Assembly (NCBI RefSeq): GCF_900240335.1
Contig: NZ_LT964979.1
Coordinates: 2,294,001 to 2,358,000 of the forward strand
DNA: 64,000 nt
From: Flavimobilis massiliensis
Lineage (GTDB): Bacteria; Actinomycetota; Actinomycetes; Actinomycetales; Cellulomonadaceae
Direction of reading: 5' to 3'
Position 1 is the stretch's first letter, and each line of letters opens with the position of its first letter. The notes below the pieces were generated by a model. It was not told the origin of the DNA. It made no database searches and saw nothing but the letters and a program-made list of their open reading frames with translations. Shown one piece after another: positions 1-9,854 of this stretch. The translations under genes were made by a program, and so were the position numbers.

Positions 1-569
1 GTGTACCCGGCCTCCGCGAACGCACGGAACGCCTCGCGCTCCGGCTCCGAGACGTGCGTCTGGCCTTCGAACGCGGCGACGTCCCACACGTCCGAGTCGA
101 GCGGCACGACGTTCCAGTCGCCGACGAGTGCAACCTTGTCCCCGGCGTCCGCCCACGTGCCGGCGAGCTCGCGCAGACGCGCGAGCCACGTGAGCTTGTA
201 CGCGTAGTGGGGGTTGTCGAGCGCGCGACCGTGCGGCACGTAGAGGCTCCACACGCGCACACCGCCGCACGTCGCACCGAGCGCACGCGCCTCGACCGCG
301 GGCGTCTCCCCGAACTCTGGCTGCCCGTCGAAGCCCGCCGTGACGTCCTCGAGGCCGACGCGCGAGAGGATCGCGACGCCGTTCCACTGCGAGAAGCCGA
401 ACGTCGCGATCTCGTAGCCCGCAGCCTCGAAGGCCTCGCGCGGGAACTGGACGTCCTTGCACTTGGTCTCCTGCAGCGCGAGGACGTCGACGTCCTCCCG
501 CTCGAGGAAGGCCAGCGCGCGGTCGGCGCGCGCCCGGATCGAGTTAATGTTCCACGTCGCGATACGCAT
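1..569 (-). CDS. xth: Exodeoxyribonuclease III (partial, 3' end off the left edge)
   Basis: AP endonuclease and 3'-5' exonuclease used in base-excision repair. It is read leftward from ATG at 569, whose first residues MRIATWNINSIRARADR are the classic start of the exonuclease III/EEP fold (the WNINSIR motif carries the metal-binding Asn). Further on, LALQETKCKD supplies the catalytic Glu, and SLYVPHGR and VGDWNVVP match later metal and catalytic motifs. About 189 codons are present of a family length near 260; the C-terminal active-site His region lies outside the window. The first 35 bases upstream are clean, then two copies of a 62-bp hairpin repeat fill the divergent gap to the next gene. 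Confidence 0.93.
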   Translation of the reverse strand, partial: MRIATWNINSIRARADRALAFLEREDVDVLALQETKCKDVQFPREAFEAAGYEIATFGFSQWNGVAILSRVGLEDVTAGFDGQPEFGETPAVEARALGATCGGVRVWSLYVPHGRALDNPHYAYKLTWLARLRELAGTWADAGDKVALVGDWNVVPLDSDVWDVAAFEGQTHVSEPEREAFRAFAEAGY

Positions 570-604
570 ACCCCGAGGCTACCCATTCGAAGTGTGCGGG
601 GCCG

Positions 605-740
605 CTACGAGTCGGGGGGCCGGGGTGACTTGTAGGTGTTGAGCACCATCGAACGGTGCTGGGGACCTACGAGTCGGAAGGCCGGGGTGACTTGTAGGTG
701 TTGAGCACCATCGAACGGTGCTGGGGACCTACGAGTCGGG
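605..740. repeat. Tandem 62-bp repeat, each unit with a nested hairpin
   Basis: Two full units (605-666 and 667-728) and the first 12 bases of a third (729-740) repeat with a period of exactly 62. They differ mainly at a two-base spot (gg versus aa near the start). Each unit holds a nested inverted repeat: outer arms gtaggt/acctac enclose inner arms agcacc/ggtgct around a 7-base loop. It sits between the divergent exonuclease III and SDR genes. Function unknown; the hairpin could work as RNA or as a DNA cruciform. Confidence 0.9.
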
Positions 741-769
741 AGGGGTGGGGTCGCCGTAGGGTGGGGTGC

Positions 770-1525
770 ATGGGAACCGCACTGGTGACCGGGGCGAGCG
801 CAGGCCTCGGCGAGGAGTTCGCGTGGCAGCTCGCGACGGCGAAGCACGACCTCGTGCTCGTCGCACGCGACGAGGCTCGGCTCGAGGCCCTCGCAGTGAG
901 GCTGCGTGCCGCAGCCGGCGTCCACGTCGAGGTGCTCCCCGCGGATCTCGCCGACCGCGAGGATGTCGCGCGCGTCGTCGCACGGCTCGGGGACGACGAA
1001 CGCCCCGTCGGCCTGCTCGTCAACAACGCCGGCTACACGGTCCATGAGCGCTTCACGCGCTCCGACCTCGACGCGCAGGACGCGCTGCTCGACGTCATGG
1101 TGCGCGCCGTCCAGGCGCTCTCGCACGCCGCCGCCCGCGCCATGACGGCCCGGGGCCGAGGCGCGATCCTCAACGTCTCGTCGGTCGCGGCGCACACCGT
1201 GAGCGGCACGTACTCCGCCGCGAAAGCCTGGGTGCTGACGTTCACCGAGGGGCTCGCGGTCGAGCTCGACGGGACCGGCGTCACCGCGACCGCGCTGTGC
1301 CCGGGCCTCACCCGCACGGAGTTCCACGCCCGCGCGGGGTTCAAGCGGCTCGGCCCCGGATGGTTCTGGCTCGACCGCGCCGACGTCGTGCGGGTCGCGC
1401 TCGCGGACGTGCGCCGCGGCGCCGTCGTCTCGGTCCCGTCGCTGCGCTACCGCGTCGCGACGAGCGTCGCGCGCCACCTCCCGCGCAGCGCGATACGCAC
1501 GCTGACGAAACGCGCGGGGCTGTGA
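770..1525 (+). CDS. Short-chain dehydrogenase/reductase
   Basis: NAD(P)-dependent oxidoreductase of the classical SDR family, 251 residues, cytosolic. TGASAGLG at residues 7-14 is the dinucleotide-binding loop, NNAG at 85-88 is the structural motif, and Ser137/138, Tyr148 and Lys152 (YSAAK) make the catalytic set. The ATG at 770 is chosen because the protein begins directly with the first beta strand and nucleotide loop. The family resembles the YqjQ/DltE type of SDR, but the substrate cannot be read from sequence. It stands alone: a 73-bp palindrome follows it before pyrE. Confidence 0.88.
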   Translation: MGTALVTGASAGLGEEFAWQLATAKHDLVLVARDEARLEALAVRLRAAAGVHVEVLPADLADREDVARVVARLGDDERPVGLLVNNAGYTVHERFTRSDLDAQDALLDVMVRAVQALSHAAARAMTARGRGAILNVSSVAAHTVSGTYSAAKAWVLTFTEGLAVELDGTGVTATALCPGLTRTEFHARAGFKRLGPGWFWLDRADVVRVALADVRRGAVVSVPSLRYRVATSVARHLPRSAIRTLTKRAGL

Positions 1526-1546
1526 CGTCCGGGCTGGTCTTCGGGC

Positions 1547-1619
1547 CCGCGAGACAGCGCCCCTCGGACGAGATAGCGTGCCTCACGCGCTATCTCGACG
1601 GAGGAGTGCTATCTCGCGG
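1547..1619. repeat. 73-bp palindrome, copy 1 of the GAGATAGCG family
   Basis: A long imperfect inverted repeat with outer arms ccgcgaga.../...tctcgcgg and inner arms cgagatagcg/cgctatctcg. It has the same length (73) and internal register as the copy at 19240-19312. It lies in the gap between the SDR gene and pyrE, so it may end transcription of the first, but there is no T tract. At least one base pair differs from the other copy on both sides (C-G here, G-C there), which suggests selection on the fold. Confidence 0.85.
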
Positions 1620-1661
1620 AACGCACCGGCGCGGGTATCCCGGGATCGTTAAGGTGGGCCT

Positions 1662-2246
1662 GTGACCGACTTCGACGCCGTCCTGTCCCCGTCCCCGCGC
1701 GAGCAGCTGCGCGATCTCGTCAAGGAGCTTGCCGTCGTCCACGGCAAGGTGACGCTCGCGTCCGGCAAGGAGGCCGACTACTACGTCGACCTGCGCCGCG
1801 TGACGCTCCACCACCGTGCCGCGCCGCTCGTCGGTCACGTGCTGCTCGATGCGCTCGAGGAAGCCGGGCTCGGCCCGGCCGAGATCGACGCGGTCGGCGG
1901 CCTCACGCTTGGCGCCGACCCCGTCGCGGGCGCTCTTCTTCACGCAGCGGCGTCGCGCGGGCAGGACCTCGACGCGTTCGTCGTCCGCAAGGAGGGCAAG
2001 GCGCACGGTATGCAGCGCCGCATCGAGGGCCCCGACGTCGCCGGCCGCAAGGTCGTCGCGGTCGAGGACACCTCAACGACCGGTGGTTCGGTGCTCACGG
2101 CCGTCGAGGCGCTGCGGGAGGCCGGGGCGGACGTCGTCGGCGTCGCCGTCATCGTCGACCGCGGCACGGGTGCGCGCGAGAAGATCGAGGCCGCGGGCCT
2201 CTCCTACCTCTACCTCTACGGGCTCGACGACCTCGGCCTCGCCTGA
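1662..2246 (+). CDS. pyrE: Orotate phosphoribosyltransferase
   Basis: Makes orotidine 5'-phosphate from orotate and PRPP in pyrimidine synthesis. The protein has 194 residues from a GTG start at 1662. The flexible catalytic loop with RKEGKAHG is at about 109-116, and the PRPP-binding motif VVAVEDTSTTGGS is at about 131-143. Length fits the short bacterial PyrE class. No other pyrimidine gene is nearby, so it is probably a single gene or is co-transcribed with the following ABC genes, which start 15 bases after its stop. Confidence 0.95.
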   Translation: MTDFDAVLSPSPREQLRDLVKELAVVHGKVTLASGKEADYYVDLRRVTLHHRAAPLVGHVLLDALEEAGLGPAEIDAVGGLTLGADPVAGALLHAAASRGQDLDAFVVRKEGKAHGMQRRIEGPDVAGRKVVAVEDTSTTGGSVLTAVEALREAGADVVGVAVIVDRGTGAREKIEAAGLSYLYLYGLDDLGLA

Positions 2247-2260
2247 GCGAGCCTGATGAC

Positions 2261-2989
2261 GTGACCGGAGCTGGAGTCGCCGCCACGCTCGACGCCGCGG
2301 GCGTGACGCTCGACGGCACGACCCTGCTCGCCCCGACGAGCGCAGCCGTCCCTGCGGGCGGCACGCTCGTCGTGCGCGGGCCGAACGGCTCGGGCAAGTC
2401 GACGCTGCTGCGCGTCGTGGCCGGAGTCCGTGCCCCGACGACGGGCACGGCGACCGTCGACGGTCGCGTGCCCGACCCCCGGCGGCGCGCGTTCCGGCGG
2501 CTCGTCGCAGGAACTGTCGAGTCGCCCGTGCCCGCGCGTGACCTCACGCTCGCCGAGCACGTCGCGCTCGTCGCGACGACGTGGGGCACGCCGGTGCGGG
2601 ACGCCCGCGCCCTGGCGGCTGAGCTCCTCGAACGGCTCGGTGTCGACGCGCTCGCGGCGCGCTTCCCGCACGAGCTGTCCTCGGGCCAGACGCAGCTGGC
2701 GGCGCTCGCCGTCGTGCTTGCGCGCCCGTCCGCGCTGCTCCTGCTCGACGAGCCCGAGCAGCGTCTCGACGCCGACCGTGTCGCGACCGTCGCGGAGCTG
2801 CTCGCGGAGCGTCGGGCCGCAGGCACGACGCTCGTCGTCGCGACGCACTCCGACGCGCTCGAGGCGGCGCTCGGCGGGCCGGTGATGCGGCTCGTCCCGG
2901 CAGAGCGCCCGTCGTCGGACGACGTGCCCGACGACGGTGCGCACGGCCGCTCCGACGACGAACCCGCCGACGACCACCCGGGTACGTGA
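2261..2989 (+). CDS. ABC transporter ATP-binding protein
   Basis: ATPase subunit, 242 residues from GTG 2261. Walker A is GPNGSGKST near residues 40-48, a slightly altered signature is LSSGQTQLA, and Walker B runs ALLLLDEPEQ. The C-terminus is a charged Asp-rich tail. Its stop overlaps the GTG start of the next gene by four bases, so it is probably translationally coupled to the membrane protein that follows. Substrate unknown. The small size and a single membrane partner fit an exporter of the type common in actinobacteria. Confidence 0.85.
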   Translation: MTGAGVAATLDAAGVTLDGTTLLAPTSAAVPAGGTLVVRGPNGSGKSTLLRVVAGVRAPTTGTATVDGRVPDPRRRAFRRLVAGTVESPVPARDLTLAEHVALVATTWGTPVRDARALAAELLERLGVDALAARFPHELSSGQTQLAALAVVLARPSALLLLDEPEQRLDADRVATVAELLAERRAAGTTLVVATHSDALEAALGGPVMRLVPAERPSSDDVPDDGAHGRSDDEPADDHPGT

Positions 2990-4458
2990 CGACCCTCGGC
3001 GCGACCGGCGTGCGGGGCGCCCTCACCGTGTGGGCCGCGCGTGCCCCGCGTGCGCTCGGCGACCTCGCCTACCTCGTCTACGTCGTGCTCCTTGCGGCGC
3101 TCATCCTCTTGGGGCCGGCCGTGCGGGCGGTGTGGCTGCTCGCGACGGGCACGGGCGGACGCGCGGTCCTGGCGGACCCGTCGGTCCCTGCGGCGTGGGC
3201 CGCGGCGACGGCGCTCGTGTGGCTCGGGGTGCTCGTCGTCGGGCGCGAGCGCGGGCCGGCCCTGCGGCCGCCGTTCCTCGCCGCGGTGCTCGGTGACGGC
3301 GACCTGCCGCGAGCGCGCGCGTTCGGCGGGCCCGTGCTGCGGGGAACGCTCGCTCTCGGTGCGGGCGGTGCGGTCGTTCCGCTGCTGCCCGTCGCGGCGC
3401 TCGTCGACCTGGGAGTCGCGTCGCCCGCGGACGTGCTCCGCGTCGTCGTGGCCGGTGCCGTCGCCGGGCTGCTCACGGCGCTCGTGTGGCTCGCGGGCGA
3501 GGTGCTTCCCGCGCGGGCGGTCGCCGTGGGCGTCGTCGTCCTCGGCGCGGGTGCCACGGCGGCCGTCGCCGGCGCGTGGGCGTGGGGACCGTGGGCGCTC
3601 GTCGGAGCGGCCTGGCCGGGCGCGGGTGCGGGCGGGGGTGGTGCGGTGATTGCCGTCGTGCTGGCTGCGACCTGCGTCGGGCCGCTGCTCGTCGGGCTCG
3701 AGCGGCTGCCGACGCCGCGGATCGTCGGGCAGGCGGTGCGCGCGCAGCGCGCGCAGGCCCTTGTCGACGCGATGGACCTCCAGGCGTCGGGCGAAGTCTA
3801 CCGGGCTCTGCCGGGCACGGGCCGTCGGCTGCGCGCCGTCGGGCAGTTGCCGGGGCCTGCGGCGGTCGTCGTCGCGGATGCCGTCGGGTCGCTGCGCACC
3901 CCGGGGCGGCTCGTCGGGGGTGTCGTCGCGCTCGTCCTCGCGGGGGCGGCCGTGTCCGCGGAGCTGCCCGGGACGACGCTCGCGATCGGGCCGGTGCTCA
4001 CGGCAGTCCTCGCGTACGCGGGGGTGTCGGTCCTGTGCGACGGGCTGCGGCACGCGGCGGCGCTCGGCGCGGACTCGGCGCAGTACGACGTGCCTGCGCC
4101 TGCGCTGCGGCTGCTGCACGCGGTGTGGCCGACGTCCGCGGGGCTCGGCCTCGCGCTCGTCGGCGCGGTTCTCGCGCACGCGCCGGCGGGTGAGGCTGCG
4201 GTCGTCGTCGGGACCGTCGTCGCGGTGCGGCTCGCCGACGTCCTTAAGGGCGTCATGCCCGTCGAGTTGCTCGTGCCGATCGTCACGCCGGCGGGCGACA
4301 TGTCGGCCGTCGGGCGCACGGTGTGGCTCGCGGACGGGCCGCTGCTCGTGCTCGCTGCGGGCGTTGCGGCCGCCTGCGCGACGGAGGCTCCGGCCGGGGC
4401 ACGGGTCGTCGCGGCGGTCGTCGCCGTCGTCCTCGGGTGGCGCGTCCTCGCACGCTGA
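2986..4458 (+). CDS. Multi-pass membrane protein, likely partner of the upstream ABC ATPase
   Basis: 490 residues made mostly of Ala/Val/Leu/Gly-rich stretches long enough for about 10-12 membrane segments, with a basic cytoplasmic-looking section near residues 240-280 (VRAQRAQALVDAMDLQASGE). It overlaps the ATPase gene (GTGA junction), which supports a two-gene transporter. I do not recognise a substrate signature. It ends 8 bases before a strong hairpin shared with the convergent HAD gene. Confidence 0.75.
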   Translation: MTTLGATGVRGALTVWAARAPRALGDLAYLVYVVLLAALILLGPAVRAVWLLATGTGGRAVLADPSVPAAWAAATALVWLGVLVVGRERGPALRPPFLAAVLGDGDLPRARAFGGPVLRGTLALGAGGAVVPLLPVAALVDLGVASPADVLRVVVAGAVAGLLTALVWLAGEVLPARAVAVGVVVLGAGATAAVAGAWAWGPWALVGAAWPGAGAGGGGAVIAVVLAATCVGPLLVGLERLPTPRIVGQAVRAQRAQALVDAMDLQASGEVYRALPGTGRRLRAVGQLPGPAAVVVADAVGSLRTPGRLVGGVVALVLAGAAVSAELPGTTLAIGPVLTAVLAYAGVSVLCDGLRHAAALGADSAQYDVPAPALRLLHAVWPTSAGLGLALVGAVLAHAPAGEAAVVVGTVVAVRLADVLKGVMPVELLVPIVTPAGDMSAVGRTVWLADGPLLVLAAGVAAACATEAPAGARVVAAVVAVVLGWRVLAR

Positions 4459-4465
4459 GCGCGCC

Positions 4466-4499
4466 CCTCGGGTCGGGCGCGACGGCGCCCGACCCGAGG
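4466..4499. terminator. Hairpin between convergent genes
   Basis: Perfect 15-bp stem (cctcgggtcgggcgc and its complement) with a 4-base loop gacg. It lies between the stop at 4458 on the plus strand and the stop at 4512 on the minus strand, and probably ends transcription from both sides. Confidence 0.75.
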
Positions 4500-4511
4500 A
4501 ACGCGACGGTC

Positions 4512-5312
4512 TCAGACGAGTTCGATGAGGTCCCCGATGCCGTCGACGACGCGGCTCGGCCGGAACGGGAATGTCTCGACCTCCTCCGCGGACGTCGACC
4601 CCGTGAGCACGAGGAACGTCTCGAGCCCCGCCTCGATGCCCGCGACGATGTCCGTGTCCATGCGGTCGCCGACCATCGCGGTGACGCGCGAGTGCGCGTC
4701 GATCCGGTTGAGCGCCGAGCGGAACATCATGGGGTTGGGCTTGCCGACGAAGTACGGCTCGCGGCCCGTCGCCTTGGTGATCATCGCGGCGACCGCGCCC
4801 GTCGCGGGCAGGGGGCCGTCACCGCTCGGACCCGTGACGTCCGGGTTCGTCGCGATGAAGCGGGCGCCGCCGAGGATGAGGCGGACGGCCGTCGTGATGG
4901 CCTCGAACGAGTACGTGCGGGTCTCGCCGAGGACGACGTAGTCGGGGTCCTTGTCGGTGAGCGTGTATCCGGCCTCGTAGAGGGCCGTTGTGAGTCCAGC
5001 CTCGCCGATGACGTACGCGCTGCCACCGGGGGACTGCGTGCGCAGGAACGTCGCGGTCGCGAGCGCGGACGTCCAGATCGCCTCGATGGGCACGTCGATG
5101 CCGCTCGACGCGAGACGGGCACGCAGGTCGCGGTCGGTGAAGATCGAGTTGTTCGTGAGGACGAGGAACGGGCGGTCCTTATCGCGCAGCGTGCGGATGA
5201 ACTCGGCCGCGCCGGGCAGCGCCTCGTTCTCGTGGACGAGCACGCCGTCCATGTCGGTGAGCCAGCAGTCGATGCGGTGGTGGTCGGTCTCGGGCCGGGC
5301 GTCTGGGGTCAC
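4512..5312 (-). CDS. HAD-IIA family phosphatase (NagD/AraL-like)
   Basis: Cytosolic phosphatase of the haloacid dehalogenase superfamily, 266 residues. Motif I is DMDGVL at about residues 20-25 (nucleophile Asp20, acid Asp22), motif II is LTNNS, the substrate Lys region is VGKPNPMMF, and the final motif is MVGDRMDTDI. This set and the large cap between motifs II and III identify the IIA (NagD, 4-nitrophenylphosphatase-like) branch. The natural substrate is unknown. The GTG start at 5312 is favoured by GAGGAGG eight bases upstream. Confidence 0.9.
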   Translation of the reverse strand: MTPDARPETDHHRIDCWLTDMDGVLVHENEALPGAAEFIRTLRDKDRPFLVLTNNSIFTDRDLRARLASSGIDVPIEAIWTSALATATFLRTQSPGGSAYVIGEAGLTTALYEAGYTLTDKDPDYVVLGETRTYSFEAITTAVRLILGGARFIATNPDVTGPSGDGPLPATGAVAAMITKATGREPYFVGKPNPMMFRSALNRIDAHSRVTAMVGDRMDTDIVAGIEAGLETFLVLTGSTSAEEVETFPFRPSRVVDGIGDLIELV

Positions 5313-5389
5313 GGGGCCTCCTCGGGACGGGTGGTGGGCCTCGTCACAGCGTAGGCGGTGCCCGTGGGGGAGTGCGGGACGATGGTGTC

Positions 5390-6085
5390 GTGCCAGCAAC
5401 GAGCGAGACCCCTGCCCCCGCCGACGACGCGGACCTCGAGCGCTCCTTGCCGGGGGAGGAGCGCGAGGTGGGTGTCGGACCGTGGCCGGGCGGTGAGGCG
5501 GCGTGGCCGCGGCTGCCCGACGGGTCGCTCGACCCGCGCTACGACCCCGAGCTGCTGCGTGACGGCGACCGGCGCAATGTCGTCGACGAGTTTCGGTACT
5601 GGACGCTCGCCGCGATCGTCGCCGACCTCGACACCCGGCGTCACGACCTGCACGTGGCGATCGAGAACTGGCACCACGACCTCAACATCGGTTCGGTCGT
5701 GCGGACGGCGAACGCGTTCCTCGTGCGCGAGGTGCACGTCGTTGGGCGGCGTCGCTGGAACCGTCGGGGCGCGATGGTCACGGACCGCTACCAGCACCTG
5801 CGGCACCACGTGAGCGTCGCGGACCTGCTCGCGTGGGCGCGCGCGGAGGGCCTGCCGGTCGTGGGGATCGACAACGTGCCGGGGTCGGTGCCGATCGAGA
5901 CGGCGGAGCTCCCGGAGCGGTGCCTCATGCTGCTCGGCCAGGAGGGGGCGGGGCTCACGCCTGAGGCGCTCGACGCGTGCTCGACGGTCCTCCACGTCAC
6001 GCAGTTCGGCTCGACGCGGTCGCTCAACGCGGGCGCAGCGGCGGCGATCGCGATGCACGCGTGGATCCGCCAGCACGCGACGCTG

Positions 6086-6091
<6 letters not shown>
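5390..6091 (+). CDS. TrmH/SpoU family RNA 2'-O-methyltransferase
   Basis: S-adenosylmethionine-dependent RNA ribose methylase with the SPOUT knot. Motif 1 is NIGSVVRTANAF, motif 2 is LLGQEGAGLTPEAL, and motif 3 is FGSTRSLNAGAAAAIA near the C-terminus; together they form the knotted cofactor site. It has 233 residues from GTG 5390. An in-frame GTG at 5372 is possible, but 5390 sits six bases after GACGAT, the leaderless arrangement seen for many genes here. Whether it acts on tRNA or rRNA cannot be told. The sequence just after its stop is damaged by an assembly scar. Confidence 0.88.
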
Positions 6092-6301
<210 letters not shown>

Positions 6302-7972
6302 GGCCCGGCGACCGCCACTCTCGTCGCCAAGTCGCTCGCCGCCGGGCACGCCGACCGCACTCTCTTCTCGGGGCTCGACCTCGTCGTCGCCCCGGGCGAC
6401 GTCGTCGGCCTCGTCGGCGCCAACGGCGCCGGCAAGTCGACGCTCCTGCGCCTCCTCGCCGGCACCGACGAGCCCGCCGCCGGCGCGGTGTCGCTCAGCC
6501 CTCCCGATGCGGTCGTCGGACACCTCGCGCAGGAGGTCGAGCGCCTGCCCGACGAGACCGTCGCCGCCTACCTCGCCCGCCGCACGGGTGTCGCGGCCGT
6601 CCAGGCCGCGCTCGACGCGACGACGACCGCGCTCGTCGAGGGGGCCCCGGGGGCCGACGACGCCTACGCCGACGCGCTCGACCGCTGGCTCGCCCTCGGT
6701 GCGGCCGACCTCGAGGACCGCACAGGCGCCGTCCTCGCGGACCTCGGACTCGACGTCGACCCCGGTCACCCTGTCGTCGGGCTCTCGGGCGGGCAGGCCG
6801 CGCGCCTCGGCCTCGCGGCGCTCCTCCTCTCCCGCTTCGACGTCCTCCTGCTCGACGAGCCGACGAACGACCTCGACCTCGACGGCCTCGCGCGCCTCGA
6901 ACGGTTCGTCGCGGAGCAGCGTGCCGGCATCGTCGTCGTCTCCCACGACCGTGAGTTCCTCGCGCGCTGCGTGACGCGCGTCGTCGAGCTCGACCTTGCG
7001 CAGCAGCAGGTCGGCGTGTACGCGGGCGGCTACGACGCGTTCCTCGAGGAGCGGGCGACGGCCCGCCGCCACGCGCGCGAGGCGTACGACGAGTACGCGG
7101 GCCGGCTCGGCGCCCTCGAGTCCCGTGCGCAGATGCAGCGGCAGTGGCTTGCCAAGGGCGTGCGGGACGCGGTGAAGAAGTCGTCGGACCCTGACAAGCA
7201 CATCAAGCACGCGCACCGCGAGGGCTCCGAGAAGCAGGCGGCGAAGGCACGCCAGACGCAGCGGATGATCGAGCGGCTCGACGAGGTCGTCGAGCCCCGC
7301 AAGGAGTGGGAGCTGCGGTACTCGATCGCGGCTGCGCCGCGCTCGTCGAGCGTCGTCGCGACGCTGCGCGGCGCCGTCGTTCACCGCGGCGAGGCCCCCG
7401 ACGGGACGCAGGCCTTCACGCTCGGACCGATCGACCTCCAACTCGACGCCGGCGACCGTGTCGCGATCACGGGCGCGAACGGCTCGGGCAAGACGACGCT
7501 CCTCGCGGCGCTGCTCGGCCGTGCCGAGCTTGCGTCCGGTGCCGCGAGCCTCGGCGCGTCGGTCGCGATCGGCGAGGTCGACCAGGCGCGGGCGGCGCTC
7601 GCGTCCGAGCCCGGGCAGGGGCTGCTCGACGCGTTCTGCGCGCAGGTCCCCGACATGGCGCCGGCCGACGTGCGCACGCTGCTCGCGAAGTTCGGGCTGC
7701 GCGCCGACCACGTGCTGCGTCCCCTCGCGTCGCTGTCGCCGGGGGAGCGCACGCGTGCGTCGCTCGCGTTGCTCCAGGCGCGCGGCGTCAACCTCCTCGT
7801 GCTCGACGAGCCGACGAACCACCTCGACCTGCCCGCGATCGAGCAGCTCGAGGAGGCGCTCGAGGCCTACACGGGCACGCTGCTGCTCGTCACGCACGAC
7901 CGGAGGATGCTCGACGCGGTCCGTGTGACCCGACGCTGGCGTCTCGACGCAGGACGGCTCACCGAGTCCTGA
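6302..7972 (+). CDS. ABC-F family ATPase (5' end missing)
   Basis: Soluble twin-ATPase protein of the ABC-F (ribosome-associated, EttA/Uup-like) family. Two ABC domains are visible: Walker A GANGAGKSTLL and signature LSGGQAARL with LLLDEPTNDLD in the first, then Walker A GANGSGKTTLL, a variant signature LSPGERTRA and LVLDEPTNHLD in the second. A charged linker joins them (RQTQRMIERLDEV region). No membrane segment exists. The true start is lost in the G run: the reading frame continues upstream only as poly-Gly, and the first credible residues are ATATLVAKSL near 6308. Expected full length is only a few residues longer than the 556 codons present. Factors of this family rescue or protect translating ribosomes; the exact role here is unknown. 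Confidence 0.88.
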   Translation, partial: GPATATLVAKSLAAGHADRTLFSGLDLVVAPGDVVGLVGANGAGKSTLLRLLAGTDEPAAGAVSLSPPDAVVGHLAQEVERLPDETVAAYLARRTGVAAVQAALDATTTALVEGAPGADDAYADALDRWLALGAADLEDRTGAVLADLGLDVDPGHPVVGLSGGQAARLGLAALLLSRFDVLLLDEPTNDLDLDGLARLERFVAEQRAGIVVVSHDREFLARCVTRVVELDLAQQQVGVYAGGYDAFLEERATARRHAREAYDEYAGRLGALESRAQMQRQWLAKGVRDAVKKSSDPDKHIKHAHREGSEKQAAKARQTQRMIERLDEVVEPRKEWELRYSIAAAPRSSSVVATLRGAVVHRGEAPDGTQAFTLGPIDLQLDAGDRVAITGANGSGKTTLLAALLGRAELASGAASLGASVAIGEVDQARAALASEPGQGLLDAFCAQVPDMAPADVRTLLAKFGLRADHVLRPLASLSPGERTRASLALLQARGVNLLVLDEPTNHLDLPAIEQLEEALEAYTGTLLLVTHDRRMLDAVRVTRRWRLDAGRLTES

Positions 7973-8122
7973 GGCGGGCCCGGCCCCCGGGACGCGCCGT
8001 TCACCCACCGGACGGACGTCGGACGACCGCGGGTCGAACGGCCCACCCCGCTCCGGCACGGAACGTGAGAAACTATCCCCTGGAAGTTCCTTAGAAACCC
8101 CACGCTCAACAGGAGACTCTTC

Positions 8123-9142
<1,020 letters not shown>

Positions 9143-9178
9143 CGCTGACGAGCACGCCCTGACGGGCACCTGCTAGCG

Positions 9179-9214
9179 ACGAAGGCTCCCACCCTCCAGG
9201 GTGGGAGCCTTCGT
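9179..9214. terminator. Bidirectional terminator after fbaA
   Basis: A 17-bp perfect stem (acgaaggctcccaccct with its complement) has almost no loop. It separates the aldolase gene from the STAS gene that converges on it. Confidence 0.85.
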
Positions 9215-9234
9215 GCGTCGTTCGTCGCGCGCGG

Positions 9235-9660
9235 TCAGAGCGGCGGGAAGGGCTGCCCGGGCAAGCGCTCGATCGTGAACTCGTCGATGGGCGCGAACTC
9301 GAAGCCCGGGTCCTCGTCGAGGATCTCGACGAGCTCGCCGACGCGCGTCACCTCGAGGAGGAACCGCATCGTCTGCGGCGCGCGCAGCACCCGCACCTTC
9401 TGCGGAGCCTGTGCCGCAAGCCGCGCGAGGAACGCGACGCCGGAGGAGTCCATGAAAGTCACATGGTGGGCGTCGACCTCGACGGGAAGGCCGATCTCCT
9501 GCGCGTCCGCCATCGCATCGCTGAACTCGGGGGCGAGGTTCGCGTCGATCTCTCCCGACAGGACGATGCGCGTGCGGTTCGCGCCCACGAGGACATGAAG
9601 TGTCCCGGGCTCGTCCTGGACAGGGGCGATGTCGTCGTCGGCGGCGTTCTCGTCGCGCAC
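9235..9660 (-). CDS. STAS-domain anti-sigma factor antagonist
   Basis: 141-residue cytosolic partner-switching protein. The STAS core runs from LHVLVGANRTRIVLSG to LVEIL, with the phosphorylatable serine in the motif FMDSSGVAFL. Unphosphorylated proteins of this type bind an anti-sigma kinase and free a sigma factor. A GTG start at 9660 follows GAGGAG. It reads away from the adjacent PP2C/HATPase gene, which could dephosphorylate or phosphorylate it. The roughly 20-residue acidic N-terminus (DENAADDDIAPVQDEPG) is outside the domain. Confidence 0.88.
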   Translation of the reverse strand: MRDENAADDDIAPVQDEPGTLHVLVGANRTRIVLSGEIDANLAPEFSDAMADAQEIGLPVEVDAHHVTFMDSSGVAFLARLAAQAPQKVRVLRAPQTMRFLLEVTRVGELVEILDEDPGFEFAPIDEFTIERLPGQPFPPL

Positions 9661-9854
9661 TGCGTGCTCCTCACGTCCTCGGGTGGGTGGTTCCCGGTCG
9701 AATCTTCGCACGTCGTGGCCGTCGCGTCGCGGGCTGTCCTCAGCGGGGGCCGCAGAAGACGTCCGAGAAGCGGGACGCGCGGTCGGTCCGGGCACGGGCG
9801 CGTTCGGCCAAGTACCCTGCGAGGACTGGAGGAGCGGACTGGAGGAGCAGCAGG

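Noticed and set aside
641..722. LexA (SOS) box in the tandem hairpin repeat near exonuclease III
   Set aside because: Only the half word TCGAAC is present; the second half GTTCGA at the right spacing is missing.
605..740. CRISPR-like array
   Set aside because: Only two full units in direct contact with no unique spacers and no cas genes.
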